DNA of 64,000 nt from Klebsormidium nitens (GCA_000708835.1 DF237085.1:1-64000); one strand, 5' to 3'; positions 31,079-43,745 are shown, numbered from the stretch's first letter. Translations and numbers: made by a program. Notes: a model not told the origin generated them from the letters alone.

Positions 31079-34000
31079 TCAGGCACCTCTCGGCTTTTTG
31101 ACGACATTCAGTTTACCAGCAGCGGCAGCTTTCCGCTTCTTCTTCAGACTATCTACTCCGGCCTTCTTGGCGGCGATGCCCATCTGCACAGGTGTCAGAC
31201 CAGGTCCGTGAGTACTGATAAAGAATAAGGGTGGATCCAAAGGCAAGGGTTTAAGTTTCAAGCGCGGGCTCGACCGCATTCGCTTCTCAACCCTGTGCTA
31301 CAGTCCGTCAGATGCAATCTGGTTCAAGACGAGAACCGCAGTCAAAGAATGGCAGGCACTGACGATAAAGACAATGGTCAAGATTTGCGGCCTGCAAAAT
31401 AATCCCCTCTCATGCTGCAAAACGAAAGCCGACCGTAAACGCTGTCAACGAGTTGCAGATTTTGCAGTAGAGATCCGGAGGTCTGGTATGCAACAGATAA
31501 ATACCCAAGCTTCCCTTTCAAACGCTAGCACTTCGTCTGCCATGCTCCACAGCGGCCGAAATTATACACACCAGCGGATCACATAAGACCTTTCATCATC
31601 CTGAACACCCATTTTTATGCCGCAATCCTCCATCATACTCCTTCTGTCCACGAGTTGAAGAAGCGAAAAAGGTTCATAAGCAAGTCTATCAAAACCACCC
31701 TCTTTCATGCCCTCACCTGCATCGCCTCATACAGCTTCTTCGTCTTCCGCGGCATCATAATGCGCTCCATCGCCTTGTCATCATCCTCCGCCCGTGCCCC
31801 GTCCGTCACCTTCCCAGACACCCCCCCCTCGTCCGCCTCGTCTTCCGCCCCCCCCTCATCCCTCTCCTCCGTTGCACCCCCCCCAAGCGTCGCAGAATAC
31901 GGCACCCCCGCCACCTCTTTCCGCAGATCCTCCAGATACTCCTGCTCCAATTTCGCGACTTCCGCAGCTTTCGCGGCGGCCGCGAGATCCTCCCCCCTCT
32001 CGGCGGCGGCTTTCGCGGCAGCTCCCTCTTCTAAGCCCTCTTCGGCGCCCCCCGGAAGCGGAAGCACGCCCCCGAGGCTGCCTCGCGCGGCATCCCGAAG
32101 CCGTTGGATTTGTTCGGCGTACTCGGGGAGGTAGCCCTCCGCCTCGTTGTCGACGAAGGGCGACAGGTGGGGGGGTAGCGACCTGGAGGAGAAATGGCGG
32201 AAAACTCACAATTTGGAAGTTTACGGTCCAGGTTCTAGTTGGAAATCCTGGATGAGGGTGCAGGAATACGTGCAAGTTGAGTGGACGAGCCAGTTCCCTC
32301 GTCAAATCAATTGAGACTTCCACATCCTGTCAAGCTGGGCTTGTTCCAAGGGCCAGCAAGTGACCTCGCGATGTCAAGAGCCAGCCCATAGGAAGTGCCA
32401 GCTTCGTAATGTGATCCTTCAACCAAACCAACAGAGTCGGCGACTGGACGGTGGACGAGCTGACGGTTTTCATTTTAGAAAGAACCAAAGAAAAAATTGC
32501 GCCCAGAAGCTCTTCGAAACTTAGCGGCTCAGTAGAAGCACAATACATACGGTGGCTTAACTCACCCGCCAGCCGGGTAATCCTCTGTCGGCAGCAGCAG
32601 CCGGTTGTTGACACTGTCGTACACCCACTGGGGCTGGACGTACTCCCGCGACAAAAAGCGGTGTCCCTGCGTGGGCCGGTCCACGATCTGGTGCGTAATC
32701 CGCTCATCGCTCTCCGGGTATGGCGCGCCCTCACCCTCCCATGAGACCGACCCACCGAAGGCCCGAATGAGGAAAAGTAGAGATTCGTGGGGCACCTGCG
32801 AGGGTCGGTTCTTAAGTTGACCTACCCGAAAGCGAATAAAGCCTTGATGGAAGCTGTGATATCCTTTAACAATTCTAAATGGTACCTATGATTCACCAAC
32901 GATTCGTAGGTAACGTGCAATCATCGGATCTGGAAGTCCGATGAAAAATAGGGTGAGAAGATTTGATCCCCATATATCAGCACTTAGGGCGCAGGACAGG
33001 CAATCGGCATGTTTATTACTGACCTTAAACCGCCTTGTTCTGCTGAGTTCGCATCTGGACCGTCGGAGCGTTACTTTTCGCCATCGGAAACTCTTCTTGT
33101 AAGATTGACGAGAGCCCTCTCAACCACAAACAGCCCTTCAAATGCGAGGCCAAACCAAAAGCACGTCCGATCCAACTGACTCCTTACCCCCTGAACCGCC
33201 CCTGACAACACAAAAGCCAAGGCACTCAACAAGCTGCCATCCCACTCAGCTGAGAAACTCGCAAATACTCGCAGACCCACCTCTCTCGCCAGGAAGAAGA
33301 ACAGCCCCTTGAACAGCCCTCTGCATGCTTTCGTCTCCTCATCCTCCTCGTCTTCCCCCTCGTCTTCTTCCGCTTCTCCCCCCCCCCACGGCCCAGCCTC
33401 CTCGACCCCCCCGTTCGCGTCCCCACCCGCTGCTACCGACACCCCGAGCTTCTCCTTCAAGGCCACTAGCTTTTCCCCTTCTGGGGGTCCTTCTGCACTG
33501 TCTTCCTCCCCCCTACCAGAGGCTCCGGCGCCGTTTTCCAGCTGCCCCCCCGTTTGTGGTGAATCTGTTTCGCCTGCTAGGGAGCTGACTGCGGCCGCCA
33601 GCTCCGCAGCCACCTCTTCGAGCTTTGTGTCAAGAGCGGGGGGGTACTTGAGGCCCAGGGAGTGGTACAGCTTGAAGTTGACGAACTCCACGAAGGTCTG
33701 CAGAGAATTGAAGGAGAGTAAGGCCCACAAAGCAAACCTCTGCACGAGCCCGGAAGGTGCTAACTTTCCTCCTAGCTTGCAACGTTGCCTGCTTGGAGCA
33801 AGTACTTGGGTCTGTTGCACACAGCCTAACAAAAGAGGCGATGTGAAGTCAAAGTAGCTTGTAGGTGAAGTTTTTCAGGTCACATGAGCCCCAGCAATTT
33901 CCCCGCTGGTTCTTTGACAAGCATTTGGGTCTTTACTTTCCTTTGTATCAAGGCAAAAGGACCACCCGTGCTCTTGATCAGCGACTCTGTGACCGCTCGA

Positions 34001-36002
34001 TAAATGAAGCGACAGCACCAGAGGCATCCGAAAACTCTGGAATATATACAAACATACGTGCTAATGCAAAAGAACTAGCGCCACTCGTCCTGTGCAGCTT
34101 CTGCCAATGCGGCGACAGCGAGCGGGAAGCTCGCACAAGTCCCGCTTGAAACAGCCGGAACCTGTAACTATAACTGGAAGAGTCTGCTCACCTCATAGAA
34201 CTCCAGGAAGGTCAGCATGACCCGGTAGTCGACGTCCTCGGGCAGGACTTGGCTCAGCGCATGCGGCACGATCCACGTGATCTTCTGGCCCACGACCTCC
34301 GCCTGCAAGCAGACACTCTCAAGAATGTTACAGAAAGTTCCGCTGTTAACCAATGCTGCTACTTAATGCACACTTCCATGCCTAAAGGAAAACCACTTCA
34401 AATGACAGTCGGTTTGATAACCCCAGCCCCTCAACTCCCGAGAGCGCTACTATTTTCGCGAATTTCCAAACAAGAGCGCGAGCTCGGAATAATCACTCCG
34501 CTCGGAAACTGCGTGTGGTATTTTCTGATGGTGGTGGTGTGAATATGCTCACCTGATAGTAGATGCCCTTCACAGAGACGAACGCTTTCCTAAGGGCGTG
34601 CGTCTTGGTGATGTATGCCTGCCACTCCAGGCTCAGCCTGCGAAAGACATGGATAAGTCTCTAGCATTGAAAAGTGCATTTCAAGCAGTTGCAAACTTGC
34701 TAAGACACAGCTCCCTGTCCATTGCCGACAGTTCCTGCCAAACTTTGCCCTGTAGCTCGAAGCTTCTGTCTGAGTCCACATAGCTCCAGGGCCACTGGTG
34801 GCACAATTGGCACAAAGCGCGGGGAATACCGGCGGGCTTTATGGATGATCCAAGGTCAGGTTCAAAAGCATTCCCGGAACTCAATTGCCAATCGATTGCT
34901 CACCTGCGCGCTGTTTGCACCAGGTTGGCTGGAATCCTGTGCTTGCTGTCTGCTGGGAGGGTCGCAAACAGGTGCAGCATTGTCAGCGCATCATCCAAGT
35001 CGCGGAGGGCATCGATGAAAGAAGGGTACCTGCAAAAGATAAACCGACCAACAAATTAGCAAATGTTGCCGAAAACTCAACCCCATTACTCTCCACCCAC
35101 TCCCTAAAGCTTGAGCGCGGCAGGTCAACGCGGCAGTCGAAACCCTAAAACCCCAAACCCTAAAACCACCTGACTTAGAGAGAGGAAAGTAGAATCAAGC
35201 AGGCCAAGTTTGACTGGCAAGACTTGTTACAGCATTCTTCAACAAGAATGTGAGAGCTCACCTTTCTCTGACCAGGTGGTCAAGACTGTACTTTGGGGCA
35301 TTGGCCTTGAGCCGATCTGCCAGCGCCTCGTCAAGCTTGGCCCGCGCCTTCTTGACCTTCTTCTCATGGGCCTTGATATCCCTGTACCAATAAGCAGAAT
35401 TCTCATCAGCAAAGCACAAAAAGTGCTCAGATAAAGTTGGCCCAAACCATTACCAGCTGCGGCAGTAAGTCGTTACCATGTTTGCAGCTGCCATGCTTGC
35501 AGATCCAACGAGATTTCAGCTGTGTTGAATGACCAGTCTGAGAGACGGCCTTGCCTGCTCTTCTGCAGCAGCGGCTCGTGGAGCAGGAAGTTGATGTCCT
35601 TGACATGGTAGTAGGTCTTGTTGTGTCCATGCACTTTCTTCTTCGGCTCGCGGGGGTGGATACCCTTGAGAATGCACAGGCGCCTGAACAAAAAAGACAA
35701 GGTCTTACTGACATCAGTCGTTGTCCAAAGAGCAACGTATGAGCAATGTAAGTGCCAGCGAAGTATCTAAAACCCTAAAATACAAGACGTGCTTAAAAAC
35801 CAATGTTCGGCTTCAATGAGCTTGGCATTCGTATGGTGCCAGGAGCCAAAAATTCCAGACTAATCTCGGCGAAGATACAGGAGACTTGGCACATTTCCCA
35901 CCTGAACTCTGGCAGCTTAATCTGCAACCGAATCAGCGCCTGATTGCGGGTGGTGTAGTTTGCGGCATTGCCTTCCTTGCCTCTCTGCTTCTTCTGCCCC
36001 AT
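31079..36002 (-). CDS. PES: Pescadillo homologue (ribosome biogenesis)
   Basis: This nucleolar protein of the PeBoW complex (with BOP1 and WDR12) is needed for 27S/32S pre-rRNA processing and 60S assembly. Ten exons give 629 residues: 36002-35902, 35683-35555, 35381-35262, 35029-34904, 34637-34553, 34302-34192, 33697-33281, 32795-32566, 32182-31717 and 31183-31079. The start [20 protein letters not shown] matches the conserved N-terminus. [60 protein letters not shown] and [16 protein letters not shown] follow. Exon 7 carries an expanded Gly/Glu-rich acidic segment of about 100 residues. Exon 8 is the BRCT domain (ITHQIVDRP ... [18 protein letters not shown]). The C-terminus is acidic and then basic ([28 protein letters not shown]). 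Exon 2 ends at AG|GCAAGG, a GC-AG intron; this is the only frame-preserving choice found. Confidence 0.97.
35141..35166. repeat. Short telomere-like tract in a Pescadillo intron
   Basis: CCCTAAAACC and CCCAAACCCTAAAACC lie in tandem, resembling degenerate plant-type CCCTAAA repeats. Only about three units are present. Confidence 0.5.
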
Positions 36003-36395
36003 CTTGCCCCAGATCACAATCAACAAAGGTGGTGGAGCAAAGAGCAGACGTACAAAGGCGCTGCTAGTCACAGACTCACAGAGCTCTGAATCAAGACAAT
36101 GCCAAGCCCTGTCCTGCCCTCCAACCGAAGCTGTGGGATGTCTTCCGAGCTGAGCCCGTGCGTTAACGGTTGCGGTTTGATGAACCCCCGTTACCGTGAC
36201 CGTCCGATCGGCGGGCGGCCATGCCGACCATCAATGCCAATGGCTTGCTGGCTGGTTCGCACTGGTTCGCACCGCTGCAGACCACTGCAGACTGCAGCAA
36301 GCTTCTACAGCAGCAAGTTGTTACCCTTCCATCTTCAGATCTTCTTGAAGAATCTCACAACTTTCTTTGTCAATTGGTGACTTGAGTCATGATTC
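36003..36395. promoter_or_regulatory. Putative bidirectional promoter region
   Basis: Only 393 bp separate the Pescadillo ATG (minus, 36002) from the ATG of the plus-strand gene at 36396, so both 5' control regions must share this segment. No TATA box is evident in either direction. It contains short repeats 'ctggttcgcac' (about 36253 and 36263) and 'gcagaccactgcagactgcag'. Confidence 0.45.
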
Positions 36396-39209
36396 ATGGA
36401 GGGGTCCAGCGACGTTGTGGACACCACCTTTGCGGTTGGCAAGTTTGATTCCCGAAAGGTTTGGAAGATTGTGTATCCCTACCTGTTGAACAGTGACATC
36501 AATTTCGAGGGTCAGTACGGACGCCTCAGATTGGTCCGCGTGGGCCTCCCGAAGATCAACGCCTGTTTGCTCACAGAGCAAAATTGCGTGACCCCGGCGT
36601 CGCTGCGTGCCTGGCTCGGAAGCCGTCCGGTCACTGTGTGCGATTTGGGCACTATTTCTGCTCTGCCGCCGGAAAGGGAGGCGCAGGCGGTGACATTTGG
36701 CTGTGAGCACGGGCTGAGTGCAGCAGTTTTCGAGGAGGTGGATCTGTCAAGCAGCGTGACAGTGGACGCAGCCGCCTGCTCCCTCGTAGCGAATGGGTAC
36801 ACGGTTCGATCGACTGTCTAAGGGCTGGATCGGACAGGGTGTATGGCGTCGAGAAAGTTGTGTTCTCACAACTGACTGCCGAGTCGACAAGCGTAGCAGC
36901 CGGAAGTGCACAGACGGAACCATCGCCAGCACTTGCAGGTGAAGCTTGACATATGCACCGTTGTTAGTGAATGTCAGATTGGTTGTAAAGAGCATGCCGT
37001 CTTGGGGGCTCAAAGTGTGTTTTCTGCCGTAGGAATTACACGATCTGCTGCAGCGTAGTACCGCTATTGCTTGGTGGCCTCCCCTAGCTTCCTTTTTGGT
37101 TTGGAGAAAGAAGATGGATCCTCTTTGCATGTCCCATTCATATGAGCCCTTGAGCAGGTTGGCGCCTGTCAGTACACTTTGAGAAGATTGACTGCTCGCC
37201 AATAGAACCACAAAATTGATTCAAAGCTGATGTTTTCCCTCTCTCGCTGTGGTCACAGAAGTGATTGTGAGAGCTTTGCCGCCACGATTCTCAACCATTA
37301 ACACACCAAGTTTGTTGGGGATTGTCCACTAGTTTGGAATGACAAAGTAAAATGAACCTGGTTAACCCACAGGTACTAGTCAGCTACAGACGCCTGTTGT
37401 TGCAACTGCTCGCCGGAGAGTCTGGGAGGCTCCTGATGGGGTTTTTCAGCGTCAACCGGCGGAGGTCTTCAGAAGCGGAAAAACCGGGAAGGTCGTTTGG
37501 CGGACCCCATCTGCCAAGCCCTTGCTAGTTGGTTCCAGCGCAGTGCTTGTAGCCTACACAGGTTAGCTTGGTTTTTGGGATCTTGAGATTCTGGGAAGGG
37601 GGCCTCCTTGCTTAAAGAATGTGTTGCGGGTGTGGGTTCGACAGCAGTCAGCGTTCTGATTGAATTCTTTTGAACAGCCCATACTGCAAGTCGTGCTTGA
37701 GTGGAGCGCCTCTTTCAATTTGCATCTGACGGCTTTTGTTTGTTTGGGAATGCAAGCATTCTGATATGCAGAGCGTTTCTCCTCGATCCTTTACGCTTTG
37801 AGCAATCCAAGGAGCGGGTTTGACTTGCCTGTCTTGTAGCCTTGGAACCCCCTCTGCTTGTAGATTCTGGTGGTTGTCGTAGTGAATCTGCACCTGAGGC
37901 TTTTTAGGCTATCTCATCTGTTTGCCTGGCCGTCATGGGCCCTCACCACTTCCTGTTGCGGATGATCAACATCGTCCATTTGTTCATCTTCAGCCTGACC
38001 TTTAACTAAACCGTTTACGTACGGGTTGAGGTCTTCTGATGAGCACATCCTTCCAAAAACGGCGATCGATTCTCGTCCGGTTGTTGAACGCGCTGTAGTG
38101 GTACAGTAGCTCCGACGTAGTTGCAAGCGTTCCAGGAAAGTGATTCGATGTTCGGGGTGACACAGCTGCTTGTCCGAAGAGTGTCACCCACTTCTTGACG
38201 ATACTCCCAAAAGTTGCTGCTGTCCAGTCTGATGGCCTCCGCAACAAGTCGTGACACAGGCTGACCTTAAACCTCTTTTCTGTAAACAAATCCGGCGAAG
38301 ATTCTTTTGACCTTTCAGGTTCGCAGGGAACAGGTTCGCAGGAAAGCGCATGCGCCTGTTCAAAACAAATTGCCATGGTCCCCAGATTCAGTTGGAAAGT
38401 TGGTTTGCACTTTTCTTTAGGCCTTAACTTGAGGTCGTATGCCGAAAGTTACCAGCTCGTATTACTTGTGTTGAGTAGTCCCTTCAACGATTCTGGCTAA
38501 TTCTGCGCTCGTGTTCTTCAGGGAAACTCGATGTGGAGTACCTGGCAAGCGTATACAACTGCAGTCTGGAGAACGCGGCCATCATTCTGAGCGTGTTGTC
38601 CACCAAGTATTCCGCGAACGCCCGCAGCGTCTCGCCAATCTCGATCAAGGCCTACGACGAGGACATGCTGCGCTTGGAGGGCAGCATCGTCAGAGGCATG
38701 TCGGGCGGGTTTGTTGCAGATCCCGCGGTAAGTTTGTGGTTAAAAATGCTCTGGGGTCAAACTATAAGTGGCTATTTGGCAGATGCGTTGGCTGGAATCC
38801 TAATGAGAACAGCCGTCTCGAACTTCGCTCACTTGTAACGTGGCCGTTCTGCCAATTTTGTTTCCCTAACAAGAGCGCGAATCCAAATGGTTCCAGTTTT
38901 CTTAGACATCAGATGTACACGTGGCACCACGTGACGTCTAATCTGTCGTGCGATTGGTTGGCCCACACAAGAATTGCAGGCTTGCGAGTTCTTGGCTGAT
39001 CAGACGTTTCCATACCTGCTTGCTAACTACAAGTAGCCTCCAGATCTTGATACTGGATCCTAAAAGCAAACTTGAAGCTTTATTTGCAGGACCCCAGCAA
39101 GGTCCATGCTTATCAGATCAAGAGCCGCAAGCTGGCCGCGCTGAACAATGACCAGGAGGTGACGGCATCGTCGCTTATGAAGCGCTCTTTCGAGGGCGAT
39201 ATGGCTTAG
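36396..39209 (+). CDS. Multi-exon gene of unknown function (GxSGG motif)
   Basis: Three exons join in perfect phase: 37373-37561, 38522-38727 and 39090-39209 (TAG). They encode QTPVVATARRRVWEAPDGVF ... VGSSAVLVAYTG-KLDVEYLASVYNC ... SIVRGMSGGFVADP-ADPSKVHAYQIKSRKLAAL. GMSGG followed by a hydrophobic strand resembles the nucleophile motif of trypsin-like peptidases (G-x-S-G-G), but no convincing His/Asp partners are seen. Upstream, a segment ending at 36938 (AQTEPSPALA plus one G) joins in phase. The ATG frame 36396-36821 (MEGSSDVVDTTFAVGKFDSR) also looks coding but lies one frame off and stops at TAA, so a missed intron, a frameshift or two separate genes remain possible. The peptidase idea is tentative. 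Confidence 0.45.
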
Positions 39210-39217
39210 GCTATGCG

Positions 39218-39460
39218 ATGTCAGTCAACTGCCCTTGGTTCGTATGCTCATACTGCGACGTCGTGCTTCCGGAGTTGATGGATGTGGAAGAGAGCGAGTG
39301 GCCGGCGCCCGACTCCTTCGCAGATCTGAACGACTACTTGCACGTGCATGGGGCGCTCATTGCGAGGGTTGATCACGACACCCAAGAGCAATTTCGGCTA
39401 AAACAGAAAGTAGACGCTTTTGTGAGGCAATACAATGGGCATCCAGTGGTATGGTCATAG
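39218..39460 (+). other. Open frame of uncertain status
   Basis: An 80-codon ATG frame lies just after the previous stop. Its second half (DSFADLNDYLHVHGALIARV ... FRLKQKVDAFVRQYNGHP) has protein-like composition. It may be an extra exon of the upstream gene, reached by splicing from the GAG|GTGACG site near 39158, or a chance frame in its 3' UTR. Confidence 0.25.
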
Positions 39461-40507
39461 GTCTTGTTTGCATGGGACTCGCACAAACAAGCGCCTGGCC
39501 ACTGAAAGAAACTACGTTGCAGAACAGTTGTTACTGAGTTGGAAGCGCTTTTGTCTTGAAGCACATGAACGGGGAACAAGTCAACAAACGTTCACCATGT
39601 AATTGTATGTAATATAAGAAGGAATGCCATGGCTTTTATATGGGTGATGGTTGCCAGGAAATACTCATTGCACCGACACTTGCAAGATATAGCTTGACCC
39701 ATTTTGCAATTGGACCAGTATGATATCTTGAGTACGATATGCAATGTGCACGCACCGTCAATGCGCTCTACTTCATTGATAGTTGGAGGGCATGCGCTCT
39801 AAGATTTCGACTGCATGATTGCATGTAATAAACTACCTAGGCGTCGGTTGCTCGATCCATGGGATCATAGCGCTATATGCCCAATTTCGCATTTGATATT
39901 TTCAGTGCCGGGCCTTTACTAAGGAGGAGTGTACCCTTTTTAGCAAATCGGGCGGGGCGGCTGCGCTGACACCTGCTTAATAACATTAAACTATGCTGCA
40001 TTGTATAGTTTCCATGATTATGGCACCAGAAGTCCATAAACTTGAAAATTCTGGACCATACTCCGCCTCATTCCGTGAATGTGAAGCTTGGTCAGTGGTC
40101 GATAGATCTGCTGCAACCGTCTTGAACCATTAGTGATTTCGTTTTGAGGGTCAGCATGGCACTACATTGAAAAAGTCATCCTGGCAATAAGATCATTATG
40201 TTATCCAGAGGGCTTCCTATATCGCGCGCTCCGCGCTCCTCACTTCGTCTCCTTTCGCTTGCTTCAATATCTTGACCACCACCCATCCCGCGTAATCCAT
40301 CCATCGCAACTCTATTAAACCTTCCAAAGCAATGCTGTACAACTTGTCATGCTGTCCTCAAGGTCGCTCCACTAGTAATTGCATGCGAAAGTGCTAGTGC
40401 CTCTTGAATATAACAGTTTAACCCTCCAGGCTCGTTTCCCCCTGGGCCATGTGGCCCTTGCTGGATACGCGCACGCTCGTCCGCCACCAGCTGCTCTCCC
40501 CGCTGAC
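39461..40507. other. No gene recognised
   Basis: This AT-rich stretch has no consistent coding frame. It presumably includes 3' sequences of the flanking genes. Confidence 0.5.
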
Positions 40508-41277
40508 CTACAACTGCCGCTTAACCCCGCCCTCTAACCCTCTTTTCAAACCCGGGCTCTCGTAGTCCACCAACGGCGACTTTGACAGCCGACGCAGGCT
40601 ATCCTCCGAGTCCGAAGTCGCGTTGCCCCAGTCAGGGGAGACCATAACCTGCTGGTTCGCTAAACTAACCCGCCCCTCCAACCTCGCTGCCGTCGCATGC
40701 AGTCTCGCCGGCATGGTGTGCTCTAACCCAAGCGGGGACCGTTTTGGCGTGCTCGCCTGGCGGGCAGCACGTGACGCTGCCTGCAGCCCCTTAATCGCGT
40801 CCAGCTGCGCATCCCAGTGCGCGCGCGCGCGTTGCTGCTGCTCTAACTTTACTATAACGCCTTCTCCCTTCTCGAACTTCGCTTCTTCCGCGAGAGCCTT
40901 CTCCTGCTACGCCATCCGTTCCAGTTCTTCTCTTAGCGAAGCGAGAGCGCTTCGTACGTCCTCAGCATCGGCCATCTTTCGGACGACGGCCTCCACACGT
41001 GCCCGTCGGCCCTCGCTCGCGCTCGCCGCGCTCGCTAGCGCCCTGGAAAGACTCTCCACGCTAGTTCGCCCCGGGCGCTTGAAGGACCGGAATGACGTCA
41101 GGGACGAGGAGGACGTGTTCCCCCGCATCATCCAATCATCGCGTGACTTTTCGTCCATAAGTGGCGGCGGTTGGAGCTCAGGTGCCGATGCTATGTGTGG
41201 GCGACTCACGGAGTCTACGGACGAGTTGGGAGTTTGCTGGCGAGTGGGCTCGTCACAGAGCGCAGGCGCTGCATCAC
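40508..41277 (-). pseudogene. Coiled-coil protein frame with one nonsense codon
   Basis: On the minus strand an acceptor-like 'tcttttttgcag' precedes 41277. From there the frame is open through a Ser/Pro-rich segment and a helical segment (LSRALASAASASEGRRARVE; ASLREELERMA) to a TAG at 40907-40909. The same frame then continues for about 130 codons with strong coiled-coil character (QEKALAEEAKFEKGEGVIVK) and a basic end (GLKRGLEGGVKRQL, stop at 40508). TAG CAG at a heptad-rich site is easily a CAG-to-TAG change. Removing a 51-nt in-frame intron would also bypass it, but that is shorter than the other introns here. The start codon is not found. Confidence 0.4.
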
Positions 41278-41394
41278 CTGCAAAAAAGAGAGCATCATCC
41301 GTTGAAGAATCTACGAGGGGATTTAGATGCGATTCACTGGTGTCAAACGAGCGAATTTCCCTTGGATATCGGTTCACGGATGATTGTTAACTAG

Positions 41395-43668
41395 TAATAA
41401 TTTGACAATTGCATATCTACACTATCTTGACCCGCGGCTGCAGGATTGGAAGTGTATCAGCCAACGAGTAGAACGGCCACAGATTAGAACACTATAGTGC
41501 TCTTTTGATTACTTCAAGGTGAGAGCCGGGAACCTCTGCCAAGAGGATTCGATCCCTGTACTCAGCGGCGCGCACATGTCATGCTTCCCGACACACCCGA
41601 TGATCAGACTTGGTTCGCCCATGAGGGCGGCCTCTCGCCCTGTCCTAATGATGACCTCGCTGCTGTACGATGAAATCAAAGAGAAGCAATTTTAATTCTG
41701 CATGTTTGTTCGGGCAGATTCTGCGCACGTAGTAAATCTGATGTTCACGCAACCATAGCTGGCCTTGTGACTTTAGCTGACGCAATTGAGCATGAAAAGG
41801 TTTCATGGAGCAAGGTAGATTGGCCAGCTAACTGATTTTTGTCTGTTTCACAAGCTTTGTTGCACTGGAAAGTTCGAGGGCAGACCACATGCATGAAAGA
41901 GAAGACTTGGGGTTTAAAGTAGTCCACTGCTTGAACCAACACCCTTAGATGTGATAGCACGTAAGAACCTTGCAGCTTGAGACTCCCTCTTGGAGCTTCC
42001 AATTTCCCATTGCCAAAAAGATACATCACTTTGACAAGCGCTGTTTGCTGTTTTTTGCGGGGCAATTGCCAGGGACATGTCCTGCTCGAAAGGCACTAAC
42101 TAATATCCTTCTGCACGTGGGTAAAGAGGCAGGAACTTCAGAACTCTAAAAATGTGATGCGTGAAGCAACTACAGATCAGCAGAGTCTCAACAAGTATAT
42201 TGTGGCACTGTGCTTACCTGTGAGTGGCCCCCGCAAAAAGTGAGGCTCAAGGGATGAGAGCTGGACACACACAGAAGGTAGCAGCCTCAAACACTTCTCG
42301 AGGGTTTATGAGAATTAAGTTGTTCAGCAAGCCAGACAAATAAGGTCCAAAGCAGCTGTAGTTTGCAGCACTGTGCTCACTTGTAACTGGGATTTCGCAA
42401 CAGAGTCAGAGGAAGGCTCAGGAGACCAGCGCTGGAAGCCCGCAGGAAGTAGCAGCCTCGAAAGTTTCTTAATGCTTTCTGGAACGGAGATTGTTTAGCT
42501 GTAACTTAGCCAGGCGAACAAGCTCCAAAGCAGCTGACTGAAGCTACAGGCCAGGTAAGTCGAGCTCCAAACCAGCTGAGTCAGCATAGAACAGACAAGG
42601 ACAGCTGCCTGCCCGTAACAGGTTGCCAAGACCTGCCAAGAGGCGCCATTGTCACACAGTGGTGAACCTGCCATGAGGTGCCGCAAGCTAGGCGCCATTG
42701 CGCACTGTCAGTGATGAGGTCGTTGCTAGCTCTCTGATTGTTTGACGAGCTCAGCTCGGGCACGGTCTTCAACGTAGCTCGGTAATGGGCCTTTGGAGGC
42801 AGAACCGGGCCAAGAGCCGTGACGTGATTGCTTCCCCGGTTGCCCGGCGATGGAGCCCGGGCGAAACGACGGAACCAGACCATATACATAAATCAAGATA
42901 ATATGCAGGGGGGCTGACGTGGCAGCCTCTGAGTGGCCCCATTTCAACGACTTTGAACTGCATGGTGCCGCCATTGGCATGGAGCAGAAAGGCGCACTGA
43001 CTCTTGGTATTAGTAGTAGTAGTTGGAGCAGCTAGAACTGGCAAACAAACGTTTCTTGCTGTAGATTAGACGTGACTAGTTTGCTTTTGCCGCGTGGTGT
43101 ACCATACACAGATTGGAGCTGAAGGCAGTGGAAAAGAAGGTGGTCGCCTGCTCGTTTCATCCTGAGAGGGACTGTAAAAGCCCCACAGGAAAATGGAGAC
43201 CGGTTTTACCTCGGGCCTTGCTCTTGTCAGCAGGGGACCAATTGTGGTGAGCAGCATTTTCCAGATCTTGTCTCTTGCTCCATATGTTGGTTCACACCAC
43301 CGCACTTTCAATGATGACACAACTTGCTGATTTGTTTGGCCACCCCACAGAGGTCAAGCAGGAGTGATTCATACTGAAAGTCCTGACGTTGTCTAGGGAA
43401 TGCCTCCCTGCATGAGGCTTGCAGTCTGCAAGAAGTCCAAAATAAATTCATCATTTGGATCCTTAAAAGTACGACTTTCCTAGCTTCTTGACAGATGAAT
43501 AGTAGCACTTTAAAGCGAGAACATCCATCAAAACCTGAACTTGAAGTCAGTGTCACATTCAACTTGCCAGTGACGGTACTAGGAAGACAAGATGGTGGCA
43601 TGCTATAGAATCCGGACATCCGGATAAGCTCAGCTATAAGCTTCAGATGCGCAAGCTGTGCTCCAAAG
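41395..43668. other. No gene recognised; upstream of the ATPase gene
   Basis: This region contains an imperfect tandem repeat (about 42185-42540) and probably the unlocated first exon(s) and promoter of the ATPase gene. No frame could be tied in. Confidence 0.45.
42185..42540. repeat. Imperfect direct repeat, ~175-bp unit, two copies
   Basis: 'cactgtgcttacctgtga' with 'gtagcagcctc' and 'gtccaaagcagctg' in the first unit corresponds to 'cactgtgctcacttgtaa', 'gtagcagcctc' and 'ctccaaagcagctg' about 175 bp later. Confidence 0.7.
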
Positions 43669-43745
43669 CTTCAAATGTACACCCTGCATCCCCTGCGTTC
43701 CAGGTCCAGCAGACTGTTCAGGTTGCCATCCTGGAGAATGCAGAA
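43669..43745 (+). repeat. Decayed duplicate of an ATPase intron/exon boundary
   Basis: 'gcttcaaatgta ... ccaggtccagcagactg...catcctggagaatg' parallels the real boundary at about 43776-43855 ('gcttcaaatgtg ... ccaggtccagcacgacgg...cattcttgagaacg'). The copy keeps the CAG acceptor but lacks a usable frame. Confidence 0.6.

Noticed and set aside
33309-33857. 182-residue Ser/Pro-rich plus-strand frame
   Set aside because: It is antisense to the acidic low-complexity exon of Pescadillo.
41520-41600. Possible tRNA T-arm (GATTCGATCCC)
   Set aside because: The bases around it do not form a consistent 5-bp stem or a cloverleaf.
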